Source of the DNA: Arachnopeziza araneosa
Taxonomy: Eukaryota; Ascomycota; Leotiomycetes; Helotiales; Arachnopezizaceae
Length of the DNA stretch: 41,417 nucleotides
Assembly (NCBI GenBank): GCA_003988855.1
Contig: QYAI01000202.1
Location: 1 to 41,417 of the forward strand
Direction of reading: 5' to 3'
The notes beneath the pieces are model-generated. The model had not been told where the DNA came from and made no database searches. It saw only the letters and a program-made list of their open reading frames with translations. Position 1 is the stretch's first letter. Every line of letters begins with the position of its first letter. The translations under genes were made by a program, and so were the position numbers. Shown here one piece after another: positions 21,818 to 31,840 of the stretch.

Positions 21818-22525
21818 TTACCAAAACCATCCAACAACTCCAGCAACCATACCCAATGCACCAACCAACGATTCAGAATTTACCACCACTCCTATACGAG
21901 CACCAGCTTTGCTTTCTGTGCTTGCTACCGTGGCAGATGCACCTGTTCCCTGGCTTGTAGTCGCTGTGGCAATTGGACTTGTTCCCTTGCTTGTAGTAGC
22001 AGTGCTAGCCGGGCTTGCTCCCTTGCTCGTAGTCATCGTTTGAATAGTTTGAACTGCTTGCAATCCTACCCCGTCGCACAAGGAGATGGAAGCTTGCTGA
22101 TATGCATAATAGTTGCTTCCTGTGAGGCCACTGCAGTATGATGTATAACACCTGGAGTGGAAGTTTAGCTGTGAGATAAAACAAATTGATTGGGAAGAGA
22201 CAATTAAGAGAAGAGTTCACTTACGCAACGTTGGATTTGGCTCCGTCGCAAGCGCATGGTAACACCTTTTGGGGATCGGATGTGAGATATGCGTCACAAA
22301 CTGTGAAAAGTGGAGCAACGCATGCATTGAAGGCACTATTTTTTGATATTAGATTCATTGCTACGGCTCTAGATAATCAAAAATATCTTACCTTTCGCTA
22401 GTACATTTTCCCTCTCCGTAATCCGCATCAGACGTAGCTGCTGCTGGAGCAGCGGTGATAGTGTTGTCTGCTTAGGCCAGAGCTTGAGCCGAAAAACCCA
22501 AAAGAATGCAAGTAATGAGAAGCAT
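21818..22525 (-). pseudogene. Small secreted 8-Cys GPI-type protein with a stop at the signal-peptide border
   Basis: Three exons on the minus strand, 22525-22392, 22335-22225 and 22151-21818, with introns of 56 and 73 nt, form a 192-codon frame. It opens with a clear signal peptide, MLLITCILLGFSAQALA. Codon 18 is TAA (22474-22472), exactly where cleavage would occur. The frame then continues uninterrupted: ADNTITAAPAAATS, eight cysteines (in GKCT, NACV, TVCD, PCAC, ACYT, SYCS and SLCD), a Thr/Ser-rich stalk with three TSKG/TSQG repeats, and a C-terminal hydrophobic tail ending VVGWFW, as expected for a GPI anchor. The cysteine order resembles fungal cell-surface proteins but is not a clean CFEM domain. 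The function is unknown. TAA could come from CAA by one C-to-T change. No intron that removes the stop is visible. It is otherwise intact, so either recent loss, a sequence error or readthrough. Confidence 0.7.
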
Positions 22526-23924
22526 TGTGAATGTGAGTGGTATTTATAGATGTGAGCTTTGAAAGTGGTAAGAAACTCTGATTTTGATTAATGCTGAGCA
22601 CCAGTCTGTACTTGTAGTTCAAAGACTTGGGGTGCAATTGATAGGATGACTTTTGATTCGATGCGCAGGCTCGTTCTAATCATGTTCCATCTCAGCCTTA
22701 AATTTGAGACAATATGACTGTACACATATCTGCATATTGGTTTTTGATGCAGTGCTTGAATTTGCTGTCCACTGAGCCGGCTGTTGTGTGCCACCAACAA
22801 AACCACTTCCATTCGAGGGTAGACAACTTATGGTCTACAATAGCTAAGATGCACTTTGTCACGAAAAGGAATGAAAATATTACCCTCAGCATACCTTTAA
22901 CCTTAAGAAATGTCTTTCATCCATCGTATCCACATATATTATTTTGTTGAATACTTCGGTTGCAGTGAGAAGCATGATAGAATTAGCTCGAGTAATCTAT
23001 GGAAATCAAGCTTTCAGTCGTTTTATTCGAATTAACTCTGTATTAGAATTATCCAATTGAATAAGAAGGCTGAATATAATCTTCTGATGGGCCTTAGCTA
23101 CGCTGAGTATTCGAGTTTGGCCGCATTGGGATAGTTGGATACTTGGTACTCAGCTCTACCTCAGCCCTACCTATGTATGTCTCAGCCCTATGGTCATGCA
23201 TATGCATGAACCGCAACCTTTTTCGGCAATCACAACATCACCTTCCCTCTGGAGGAAACCCTTCCAGAGTTATGTTGTGGTACTTCTTCAAGCCTTAGGT
23301 CAGTAATGCGAGGCCATCAGAATCTTCTTCTGGTCTTTCTCGGGAATCGTGAATCTCTTATTGCATCTCTCCATGCAAGGCATCACAACTTGAATTCTGT
23401 GGTACTTCATCATAATTTCGTTGACGCCGAGTACTCGTACCACCAAAATGAGAGCCTTGATTGGATGGATAGGGTCTTCGGGACTGGGACTGGGACTCCA
23501 AGCCATCGCTATTTTTATCAACAAGTCCTCATTCTGGACAGTACACTAGATATTTTTCACGATTTTTGCGGTAGTGTGCGTGATAAATTTGGGGAGGAAG
23601 GGGAGACATATTGATTGAGGAATGCAGAGAGGCAGTTGTGACAGATGTGCGAGATACCCAGAAATTGAGGTTTCTTTTCGAGTCTTGTGCAGAATGAGTG
23701 GAGAACTCAATTTAGCTGTTTACCTCAATTTTATAAATATGACTCAATTACTCCTTCATGAATATATCGAAGCGCAGCGTGAGGCACCTACTATTAAAGC
23801 CCCTTCCTTCTACCATCATACTTCTGGCTACTTCTGCCAACCTCAAATATCCACTCCTTCTTTGAATTAATTTAATCCTTCTCAATTGAAAACAACTCTT
23901 CCATAAGAACAGAACAAGGTCACC
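22526..23924. other. Intergenic region between divergent genes
   Basis: 1.4 kb shared as upstream sequence by the minus-strand GPI-type gene and the plus-strand ubiquitin-fold gene. It holds a 16-base palindrome (23194-23209), a two-tier hairpin (23231-23279) and three CAGC(C/T)CTA strings at 23151-23190. The open frames at 23306-23870 show no recognisable domain. Confidence 0.5.
23231..23279. other. Two-tier perfect hairpin
   Basis: The outer stem is CACAACAT (23231-23238) with ATGTTGTG (23272-23279). The inner stem is CTCTGGA (23247-23253) with TCCAGAG (23263-23269) around a 9-base loop. Both stems are perfect. It could be a structured RNA element or a protein-binding dyad; no family is recognised. 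Confidence 0.6.
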
Positions 23925-24767
23925 ATGCCAGACAAAACTCTAAGATCCTTCACGCTCAAGCGTATGCGAGAAGAGCAAGAAGAGCCTACTAGCAACACCG
24001 TCACCACTGATAACAATCCCATTCCGAACAAGCGCCAGCAAACTCAATCTAACTCTTCGAACATTGGTACTATGATGTCTGTCACAGACACTACTGGTAA
24101 CGTCCCTGACGCTGTTCTCCAAGTCTATCAGGAGCTCTTGCCCAATAACCTCAAGGGTATCGCGTTCATCTTCGGCGCTAGATTCTCAGACGCTCTCCAA
24201 GTCCCGGCCAAAGGTGTTGCTACCCAGTATAGTGTCACAAAAGAGGTCGCAATTGAGGAGTTTCGCAGATTTCTTGCTATCAAGGTCTTCACGGTCGACG
24301 AAGATGCTAATAAGATCAGTCCAACTCCAATCAGTAAGTTGAATTGTCTAAACACTCACATGCATCTTGTGCTAACTTAAATAACAGTGGATAAGTTTTG
24401 GCATGCCGTGATCCTTGATACAAAGCTCTATGCAGAATTGCAAGAAGCTTTAGGAATTGTCCTTCACCATCGACCATCCGGAGCGAGTAGTGAGGAGGCC
24501 GAAAAACGTGAGAAGCGATTGAAAGTCATGGAGGTTATCTACAGCACTTACTTTCTGACTCAACCACTTGGAAGCGCTCCCTCTCAGCCCAAACTCTCTC
24601 AGCCTATCCCTTCACAACTCGACGGAGCGCTCCATGACCCAATCTATCTTTACATTAAAGATTTGAACATGCCCGCGTTCACTATCATCATCGGTAAGAA
24701 GGCAACTGCCGATAATTTGAAAAGTGTAATTCAAGATCTTGAAGGCAAGCTGGTGGAGACACAATGA
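23925..24767 (+). CDS. Ubiquitin-fold fungal protein, truncated in its ubiquitin-like domain
   Basis: Exons 23925-24333 and 24388-24767 with a 54-nt intron encode 262 residues. A basic, Asn/Gln/Ser-rich tail (1-60) contains KRMREEQEE and PNKRQQ. A middle region carries MDKFWHAVILDTKLYAE and GIVLHHRP, a W-H-x2-I-L-D-T ... HH pattern seen in a family of fungal and plant glycine-rich-domain proteins (weak, from memory). The C-terminus (222-262) is the first half of a ubiquitin-like fold, IYLYIKDLNM to VIQDLEGKLVETQ. A TGA at 24765-24767 cuts it where ubiquitin has Arg42. The rest of the fold stays readable in the same frame downstream, so the ancestral product was longer. The product as read would not have a complete ubiquitin fold. 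The function is unknown. Confidence 0.75.
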
Positions 24768-24872
24768 TTGGTTTTTAAGGGCGGCTATTTGGAGGATGGT
24801 AGGCTTCTATCGGACTATAATATTACGACCAAATCCACCATCCATCTTGTGCAAAGATTGGTGAGCTGTTGA
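24768..24872 (+). pseudogene. Orphaned second half of the ubiquitin-like domain
   Basis: Directly after the TGA the same frame reads LVFKGGYLEDGRLLSDYN and then STIHLVQRL before a second stop at 24870-24872. This lines up without gaps with ubiquitin residues 43 to about 74. The final two residues are Ser-Cys rather than Gly-Gly, so it would be a non-conjugated, built-in ubiquitin-like domain. Codon 42 (TGA) can derive from CGA (Arg) by one transition. Confidence 0.8.
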
Positions 24873-26900
24873 TAGGAAAAATGTCTTCCTACCTCAAGGA
24901 CACCTGGTCCATGGCAAAGGAAGGAAGGCTTATTTCGGCATTGACATCTTTAACACAACACAAACATTTGGGCAATCATTACAAAACATTTAGCCACGGC
25001 AATGGTCAGCACTTGATAGTTCTGCCATAGTTCTTTGGCTCTCGTAAAGGTATTAGGAAAACTCGGGGAGAAAATAAGCGAGCCTTCAAGACAATAGAAA
25101 AACCACTTGAGCTTCTGGACTTGTCGTTCTTCGAGTGTGACTCCGTGCAAAATACAAGAAGTGCCTAGTCTCTATATCTGACTTTATTTACTATGAATTG
25201 CTCATACAATTTGAGGACATTGATTGAGTTAAGAACACAACTTGACTCCAATGTTCGAAACGTCGAGAATCTGGGGTGTGTGTACTGATACGTCATTGGA
25301 GGTCCACTCGCTCCGGTATGTTATCCACGACCGCCAACCAGATACTTTGAGGAATAAACTATGTTGACATTCTTCGGGGAAGCGAGTCCACTGGTTTGCC
25401 TATCTATCAAAGATTGTAGGTGGCAGTGGTTTTCGAGGATGGATTCTTCCTACACAGAAGTTTTTCGCACGTCTGGACCAATCACGTTTGGTCGGTATGT
25501 CGTCTCAACACATCAGTCAACATGAATGGTTGCCTCGTAAGCACATTAGTTAACATGAATAGTTGCTCGAATGCATCAAAAATCGATATCACGTTTCTCG
25601 CTGCGGTAATCAGTAATTGAGATAAGAATCTTTCTTCATAAATATTCTTTTGTCGTCTCCAACTCCTCAAAAATCAGTACTGGTAAACACATCAGTCAAC
25701 ATGAATGGTTGCCTCGTAAGCACTTTAGTTAAGATGAATAGTTGCTCGTATGCATCAAAAACCGATATCAGATTTCTCCCCACGGCAATCAGTAATTGAG
25801 AAAAGATTCTATTGGTATGCGATTATGCAGCATGAAAGTTTCGACAGATCAGCATCATTGCAAGGAAATTATTGCGATGGAATCGATGATACGTATCTTT
25901 CATGGCCAACATCAACAGTGCTGCGCCGTCCCCTTGCGTTTTGGCTCGGGACCAGAAAGAATTTGCACTTGGGAAAGAGGAGTGAGTGAAGCAGGAGTGA
26001 GTCGTGTTGTTAACGCTAAAAGCGTCCTAAAAGAGAAGCTGACGTGTTTGGAATAAGCAGGCGTTGTGGATTTAGAGAATATAACCTTATGGATTCGGCC
26101 TTGCTTGGACCTCCTCTTCAGCCCTGGCACCACTCACAGAATACACAAAGTCGTGTTTTCATGCATCTCTGCTCTGCATTTGCCGAGTATGTCAGACATT
26201 TTCGAAGCTATCAGAGGCACTGCCTTGGATGAGGCATCACATTGACTTGGCTGCACGTCCACGCGACTGAGGATTGCGACGTCTCGGTATGGTTGTCAAC
26301 CTTATCGACGTCTGTGATGCGTCATTTTCATCGTCAAACGCAGCCCGCCTGGTGGGCGAAGCATCTTGCACTTGCACTTGGTTCCCCGCGGATCTAGCCT
26401 CCCACTATCGAAATGCTCGTGTCTGCGTGGCGCCCTGCGATTAGGCACCGTCTCTGGTCTGCACTGCCCCCTGGCAGGTTATAAGCCGCACCCTAAATCT
26501 CACCCAATGTTTCCCAGAACGCGCAAGCTGGTGCTGAGACCCGGCCCGCTGGGGCTGATTGGTCCCCCGAGCGTAAGACCCTCCAGACCGGAGGAACTTT
26601 CAGCCTTGGAAGCGTCTCAAACGGGGTTCAATGCCCGATGTTTACGAGTAGTCGAGCCTTATTTGTGGCAGCGGGACGGCAGAGGAGTATGAATTGATGC
26701 GAATGCCCTCGCGCTGATGCTTCTTCCATCAGGTTGTGAAGTAGCGAAGAATTGCGGGAGTAATTGCATTCCTTGGACACTGGCTTCTAAACTTTTTGGT
26801 TGAATATTTCACCACTCGCGACAATAAACTGGTTGCTCACATTCTTCAATTGGCCACAATACTCACAAACCCTTGTATCATCAACACTGCATCGCTCAAT
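24873..26900. other. Intergenic region with a diverged duplication
   Basis: 2 kb without a supported gene. A minus-strand frame at 25150-24950 (containing LEERQVQKLKWFFYCLEG) is open but lacks an ATG and a recognisable domain. A 125-bp direct duplication lies at 25507-25810. From about 26240 to 26700 base composition shifts to GC-rich, and an open frame with no family match runs through it. The promoter of the RTA1-like gene follows. Confidence 0.45.
25507..25810. repeat. Direct repeat pair of about 125 bp
   Basis: Copy 1 is 25507-25631 and copy 2 is 25686-25810, with a constant offset of 179 bases and no gaps. Both begin AACACATCAGTCAACATGAA and both contain ATCAGTAATTGAGA near the end. Several differences are C/T or G/A transitions. 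Each copy also contains a short inner near-repeat ((C/A)AACATGAATGGTTGC and TAACATGAATAGTTGC). Origin unknown. Confidence 0.85.
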
Positions 26901-27932
26901 ATGCCTAATATCACCAACATCGACCAGTGTACACTCGGGGTATGTCCTCTCATCTACGCCACAGTCGATTATGATCCAAGTCTGGGTGGAAATGCCTTCT
27001 TCGCCGCTTTCTTCGGTTTGATTTTTCTCATCCAAGGATTCCAAGGCTGGAGATACAAGACATGGAGTTACTCGTTCGCCATGATGTCTGGAGCAATTGT
27101 AGAAGTTGTTGGATACATTGGACGAATTCAGATGCACAACAATCCTTTCTTACAGAACCCTTTCCTCATGTAAGTTCGCACCTTGGAATCAGATTTATTC
27201 TTTTGACTGATGTGACCAAGTAATATCATCTGCATTACCATCGCACCTGTCTTCTTCGCCGCAGCAATTTACATCACCCTTTCTCGAATCATTGTTCATT
27301 ACGGTCTGGCCCTGAGTCGAATCTCTCCCAAAGCAATCTCTATTGGCTTCATGTCAAGCGACTTTCTTGCCCTTGTTCTCCAGGCTACCGGAGGTGCAAT
27401 TGCGGATACCGCAGCAACCCACGCAGGATCTGTGCAGGGGACTCATATCATGGTTGGAGGATTATCATTCCAATCTTTGATATGCTTGGTCTTTATTGCT
27501 CTTGGTGCAGACTATGCAGTGACAGTGAGGAAGGCAAGGCGCAGTGGAAACGCCGAGTATGAAAAGGGAACGGATGTGAATGGGAGATCTGAGAGAAGCT
27601 TTAAACTATTCTTGTTTGGTGAGTTATCATCTCATGATTCTCGTGTCCGGCTAACAAATATAGGCATCTGTCTTGCCACTGTCTTCATCCTCATCCGTTC
27701 ACTCTACCGTATTGCCGAGCTGTCAAAAGGCTTTGATAGTAAGCTTGCAAATGAGGAAGTTCCTTTCATGATCTTGGAAAGTTCAATGATTGCTCTTGCT
27801 GCCATCTCACTCACCGTCTTCCACCCTGGAAAGGCATTTGGTGATAAGTGGCCCGTGTCAGGTTGGAATTGGAAGAAAGGAGACGTCGAAGGTGGGAATG
27901 GAAGTCCTGCATCTGAGAGTGTACTAAAATAA
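26901..27932 (+). CDS. RTA1-like seven-helix membrane protein
   Basis: Member of the fungal lipid-translocating exporter / RTA1 family (Rta1, Rsb1, Pug1), plasma-membrane proteins linked to resistance to aminocholesterol drugs or to sphingoid base handling. Exons are 26901-27169, 27221-27618 and 27664-27932; introns are 51 nt (AAG acceptor) and 45 nt (GCTAAC branch site). The product has 311 residues. Family landmarks: an extracellular start with two Cys and CPLIYATVDYDPSLGGNAFF, YSFAMMSGAIVEVVGYIGRI, ICITIAPVFFAAAIYITLSR, SDFLALVLQATGGAIADTAA, GTHIMVGGLSFQSLICLVF and RSLYRIAELSKGFDS. The hydrophobic segments number about seven. The C-terminal tail is hydrophilic (KKGDVEGGNG). The start is an ATG followed shortly by the first extracellular motif. 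The substrate cannot be told. Confidence 0.93.
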
Positions 27933-28263
27933 GCATTTTTCTGTTTGAACTTGCCATTTTAAAATTTATTTAGCGTGGGAATTTTACTTCTCTAGAAAAA
28001 TATCACAATGTTATATTTACAACGTTGTCTTGTATGCCTCCTATTTCGTCGTTTGTTGATTGTGCTCTGAAGTTATTGTACCAATGTCTAGTCTTTCTTG
28101 TTGTCACTCAAATCCACCTCGAAAACGGGTGAATATCAATCTACTGATCCACGTCAGGTTTGTTATCCTGATCTCCTTCCATCAACAACTATTTGCAATC
28201 TCAGCAGGAACCTCCATTCTCCGCAAGTACTTGGGCATCTAAGTGCTCGCGACATGATAATTA
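27933..28263. other. Intergenic stretch
   Basis: 331 bases between two genes on the same strand. The first 100 bases are AT-rich (3' end of the RTA1-like gene). No element is recognised. Confidence 0.5.
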
Positions 28264-29238
28264 ATGATGATACCTCACGAGAGACAAAGTTTGATTCCAG
28301 CGCCTCCCACGTCGCGGAGGAGTTATGCTCAACTCAAATCCCCAAGTCTAGCCACCAGGTCGCCAGATCTACCTACATCGCCACGCTCAGTTTCCGACTC
28401 CACCACTTCAAGCACCGTCTCCAGTTCCCGGAGACCACCTTCTCAATCACCGAACGAGCGAGCTCCGTCTGCAGAAGAAGTTCGAGGACGAACGCGCCAG
28501 CACCACACCTACAACCACCAAGTCCCGTTCCAACAACGCTCAAGCACCCACTCCTCCGCCTCATCTACCAAGACGATACGACCGCACTCCCAGTCTCACA
28601 CGCCGAGGATGTGCGCGCCGCCAGAACCACGCAGCCTCCACAACCCACTCGCCAACTTGAGCACAAACCGTGAATACAGCCTGACTCTCAGCAACCACGC
28701 CAGTCAGACCAACACGCGCAACTCCTCCCTGGCAACCCTCGAATCCTTCCCCCCGCTGTCGCCACGTCTCGGGCCCAACAACCTGCACCCGATCCGGGAC
28801 GGCAATCCATCCCATCAGCGAGAAACGCGCCGGCACGCCCCATCGCCCTCCCTAACTTCAACTGCAACTCCACCTTCGCGTCAGCACCGCCGCACGAACT
28901 CAAACTCCAACTCCAACTCGCTAGGAAGAAGACGAAGCAGTGGGGGAAGCGGCTTCGGCACCTTCAGCGACACCATCTTCTTCCAGCACACGGGCACTTA
29001 CGCTTACCTTTCTAGCGACGGGCATGGGCATTTCAGGCATGACGAGGAAGCAGCGGAGGAGATGCGCGGGAGGGAGGACATGGGATGGTGCGAGCGGGTG
29101 GGATGGTGGGTCATGATGGTCGTGCTGAGTCTGGTAGTCGCCGTAGCGTGCGTGTCGCTCGGCGCTGTCCTTGGCTTGCTGCTGAAGCTCCTGTTCCCGG
29201 ATTGGGTGGATGGCATATTCGGTGCGGATGCGTTGTGA
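28264..29238 (+). CDS. Ser/Thr/Pro-rich protein with one C-terminal membrane segment
   Basis: Single-exon frame of 324 residues starting MMIPHERQSLIPAPPTSRRS. Residues 1-250 are disordered and rich in Ser, Pro, Arg and His, with an (NS)4 run near 215-222 and many SP/TP sites. A more ordered part follows, FGTFSDTIFFQHTGTYAYLS. A hydrophobic helix is at about 281-308, with GWCERVGWW just before it and LFPDWVDGIF just after. The architecture suggests a membrane-anchored cytosolic tail or a tail-anchored protein. I do not recognise a named family. The second ATG (28267) is an equally good start. GC-rich composition leaves several rival open frames on both strands, but only this one ends in a coherent membrane segment. 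Confidence 0.65.
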   Translation: MMIPHERQSLIPAPPTSRRSYAQLKSPSLATRSPDLPTSPRSVSDSTTSSTVSSSRRPPSQSPNERAPSAEEVRGRTRQHHTYNHQVPFQQRSSTHSSASSTKTIRPHSQSHTPRMCAPPEPRSLHNPLANLSTNREYSLTLSNHASQTNTRNSSLATLESFPPLSPRLGPNNLHPIRDGNPSHQRETRRHAPSPSLTSTATPPSRQHRRTNSNSNSNSLGRRRSSGGSGFGTFSDTIFFQHTGTYAYLSSDGHGHFRHDEEAAEEMRGREDMGWCERVGWWVMMVVLSLVVAVACVSLGAVLGLLLKLLFPDWVDGIFGADAL

Positions 29239-29965
29239 TAGCGATAGCGTGACTCGGGTCCTAAGATAGCTTTGGGATGGGGGGAAGAAAAGTTTATGTT
29301 GAGATATTGCGGGTTGAGATGTGATACCCTGGACCCATGAAATAGTTCCCACTCCTGATATTGTTCAGTTGTGAATAACACAAAAGCTATTGTGACAAAT
29401 ACCAAGTTTGTTGATGGAAGTTAGTTGAGACTTCGGATAGAGAAAGAATTGATCAAGTCAAACACCAAGGTGAAGCAACACATATTTTAAAGTGAAGTTT
29501 ACTTTAGAATTCATCGGTCCAAATCCATCTGTACTCATCTTCCTCTAATTTCTCCTTTCTCCCACCCTCCTCGTCCTTGGCTACCTGCATTCCTCAATAT
29601 TTAAATTCTTAGAGAGGGAAGGTTTGCAAGTATAGTGACCATGGCCGTGCAATACATGTGATCAGGGTGCTGTTGGTTGCTAAACTCTAATATCTACCTC
29701 TCACTTCAAATCCGCTGCGAATTTTGCCGCAACCTGACCATTTCGATATCAGATTTAAGCATTAATTGAGGCACAGCCCGTTGGATGAAGAAGATTCATC
29801 CGAATATCAGCATCCGTGGATGTATCGATGGATTGCTTTTAAAGAATATTTCATGCATCTCAATCAACCTAGCGCCTTCTTCTACCAACCATCACCATCA
29901 TAGGTTTTAGCTGCTGCTTCTGGTGAAACGGAGCTAGAACCCGGAAAAGGTTTATATAGGAGTGC

Positions 29966-30024
29966 GGACGAAAAGAGTGAATCTTGCGAATGAAAAGCGT
30001 CCGCAAGATTCACTACTTTCGTCC
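29966..30024. repeat. Foldback with 23-base arms
   Basis: Arm 29966-29988 pairs with 30002-30024 at 21 of 23 positions. The inner 12 bases (GTGAATCTTGCG / CGCAAGATTCAC) are perfect, around a 13-base loop. No target-site duplication or transposase is evident. It may be a solo foldback, a MITE remnant or a terminator-like RNA hairpin. Confidence 0.75.
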
Positions 30025-30123
30025 CAAGGGCTATAAGAGGAGGTCCCTCGGCCTTTTCTCCTTGAGACCTTCAGGAGGATAAAGGGCACATAAGAAGGCC
30101 ATATGGAGCACTGTTAGGCTGTG

Positions 30124-30261
30124 CCATGGGTACCCATGGTGTGGGTAGTGGCCTCAACTTACCAACCATGGATAGTCCATGGGGTGGCTTTTTTTTTTAG
30201 CATGGGTAGAAACCCCCTTAGAATTACTACCCATAGACTATCCATGGTAACCATGGGTAGT
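30124..30261. repeat. CCATGG-rich palindrome and inverted-repeat cluster
   Basis: It starts with the perfect 16-base palindrome CCATGGGTACCCATGG (30124-30139). ACCATGGATAGTCCATGGG (30165-30183) is inverted at 30230-30248 with one mismatch, around a 46-base spacer that includes a T run and CATGGGTAGAAACC. A further CATGGGTAG ends the cluster. Size and dense inverted repeats suggest a short non-autonomous element. Confidence 0.7.
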
Positions 30262-30312
30262 TGGTGGCTTGCATAAGCTAGTATAAAAACTAGTATAAGA
30301 ATGAGGCTTGAA

Positions 30313-30403
30313 ACACGTACAAACGTGTACAAACGCATACAAATACACATACAAATGTATAGTCTATACGTAAAAACACGTAAAAATGCGTACAAACACG
30401 TAG
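30313..30403. repeat. Degenerate 10-base tandem repeat
   Basis: The unit is ACGTACAAAC with variants GTGTACAAAC, GCATACAAAT and ACGTAAAAAT, about eight units, interrupted by GTATAGTCTAT. It lies directly beside the CCATGG-rich cluster. Confidence 0.7.
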
Positions 30404-31840
30404 AATCTTACTTTATTTACTTTCTCTTCTCTCTTCTTTCTCAGTCTGCTTTTTCAAATCTTCTTGTTTTGGCAAGTCTTTGACGACTCTCTGCAGCAGA
30501 TGTAACCTATACTAAAGGTCAGAAGCCTCTAGTGTTTGTTTACATATTCATTTGTTTAGACAAACAAGTTGAATATTTTCATGGCATGATGGATTATTGC
30601 TAAACCAAAAGACTCCATACGTCGATATCAAAGATTACAGTACACCTGTATAGTTGAACAAGGAGAATACATCACTATCTTATAAGCTATTACTACGAAT
30701 AAACTGTAGACAGGACCGCTGTCCAGCAATAACTTCTAGGATTGACCAAGATAACAGCAAGATTATGGACTCGAATATTGACTTCTCTCGATCTTTCGCG
30801 CCTGAAAAGCTATTTTTCCTAGAAATCATCGAAACTCCAGATGACAACAGCAGATTGGGCTCAAAGACTCTGTTTGTCTTGTTCATTCCTCGATCTTAGG
30901 AGCCCTAATGCTAGAAGAGACCAGGTTTAGAAGCTAGAAGACCATATTGAGCTGGATAAATTCAGGAAAGTGCCAAGGGAAAAGAATGCTATCGAGCGTC
31001 GAGATTACCCTCAAGGTTGACACGGATTAGTTGGCTCCCGTCACACCCAACTGCGTAAATGGGCGGTGTTACGTCTCGGCTCACCAGAGATACTATGAAG
31101 AATTTCAACTCGAGAGAACAATTACTCAATCCCAATAAGAAAGGCGCTGAACTGGTTGATAAAAATATGGGAAAATATGGCTGAGAAAAAGGTTATTCTC
31201 GATTAGGTCGACACGGTTGCCACGTTGGAGCTGTATTTATCACCAACTTCCTGGTTGAGTCTTCATAAGCCTCGAGGAGCTCCAAGGACTACTTTATCTT
31301 TGTGATGCTGGCAACACTTGATGTGGCGGATGGACAATACAGAGTTGTGTCTTCTAGCAAACATGCTCCACCAGGATATCAAAGGGCCTTGTCTGTTGAT
31401 GTAACAAATACGTACCTGGGGAGTACTGCACATCCATCAAATGAACCTGGCTATCCCCGCAGATGCTCTAGATATGCAAGATATAATTTTGAGTATCATC
31501 TCCATGCCAGAAGGGAGCTGGGCTAGACAAACATCCTCTTGGTTACCACTGAAAGGGCGACTGTCTCAGCAGGCAGATCTTCCTACGGCGTGGACACCAC
31601 CTCATTCAACAACTACAAGCTCTGTTTTTCCTTCTAAATAAATTCAAAATTCAAAGGCTTCTTCAAAAAATCAAAAAGAATACCGGACAGTACAGAGGCA
31701 TGACAAGATACGCACGCGGAAAGAGTAGCTTGCATTGTTGTTTGAAATAAGATAAATATTATGGGTTTACGGACCAAGATTACTCTTTTCCGGATGACAT
31801 TGTTATATTCAACGCATTGCACGATTCTCCTGTAGGTTTT

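Larger units (their letters stand above)
29239..31840. other. Gene-poor stretch with foldback elements and relics
   Basis: 2.6 kb without a confident gene. It holds a 23-base-arm foldback (29966-30024), a CCATGG-rich inverted-repeat cluster (30124-30261) and a 10-base degenerate repeat (30313-30403). Two short plus-strand frames look protein-like: 30765-30899 (MDSNIDFSRSFAPEKLFFLE at its start) and 31441-31641 (MNLAIPADALDMQDI at its start). Neither is linked to a longer gene, so I treat them as possible gene relics. Confidence 0.45.

Noticed and set aside
26366..26692. GC-rich 108-codon plus frame
   Set aside because: No domain, no ATG-linked context and biased only by composition.
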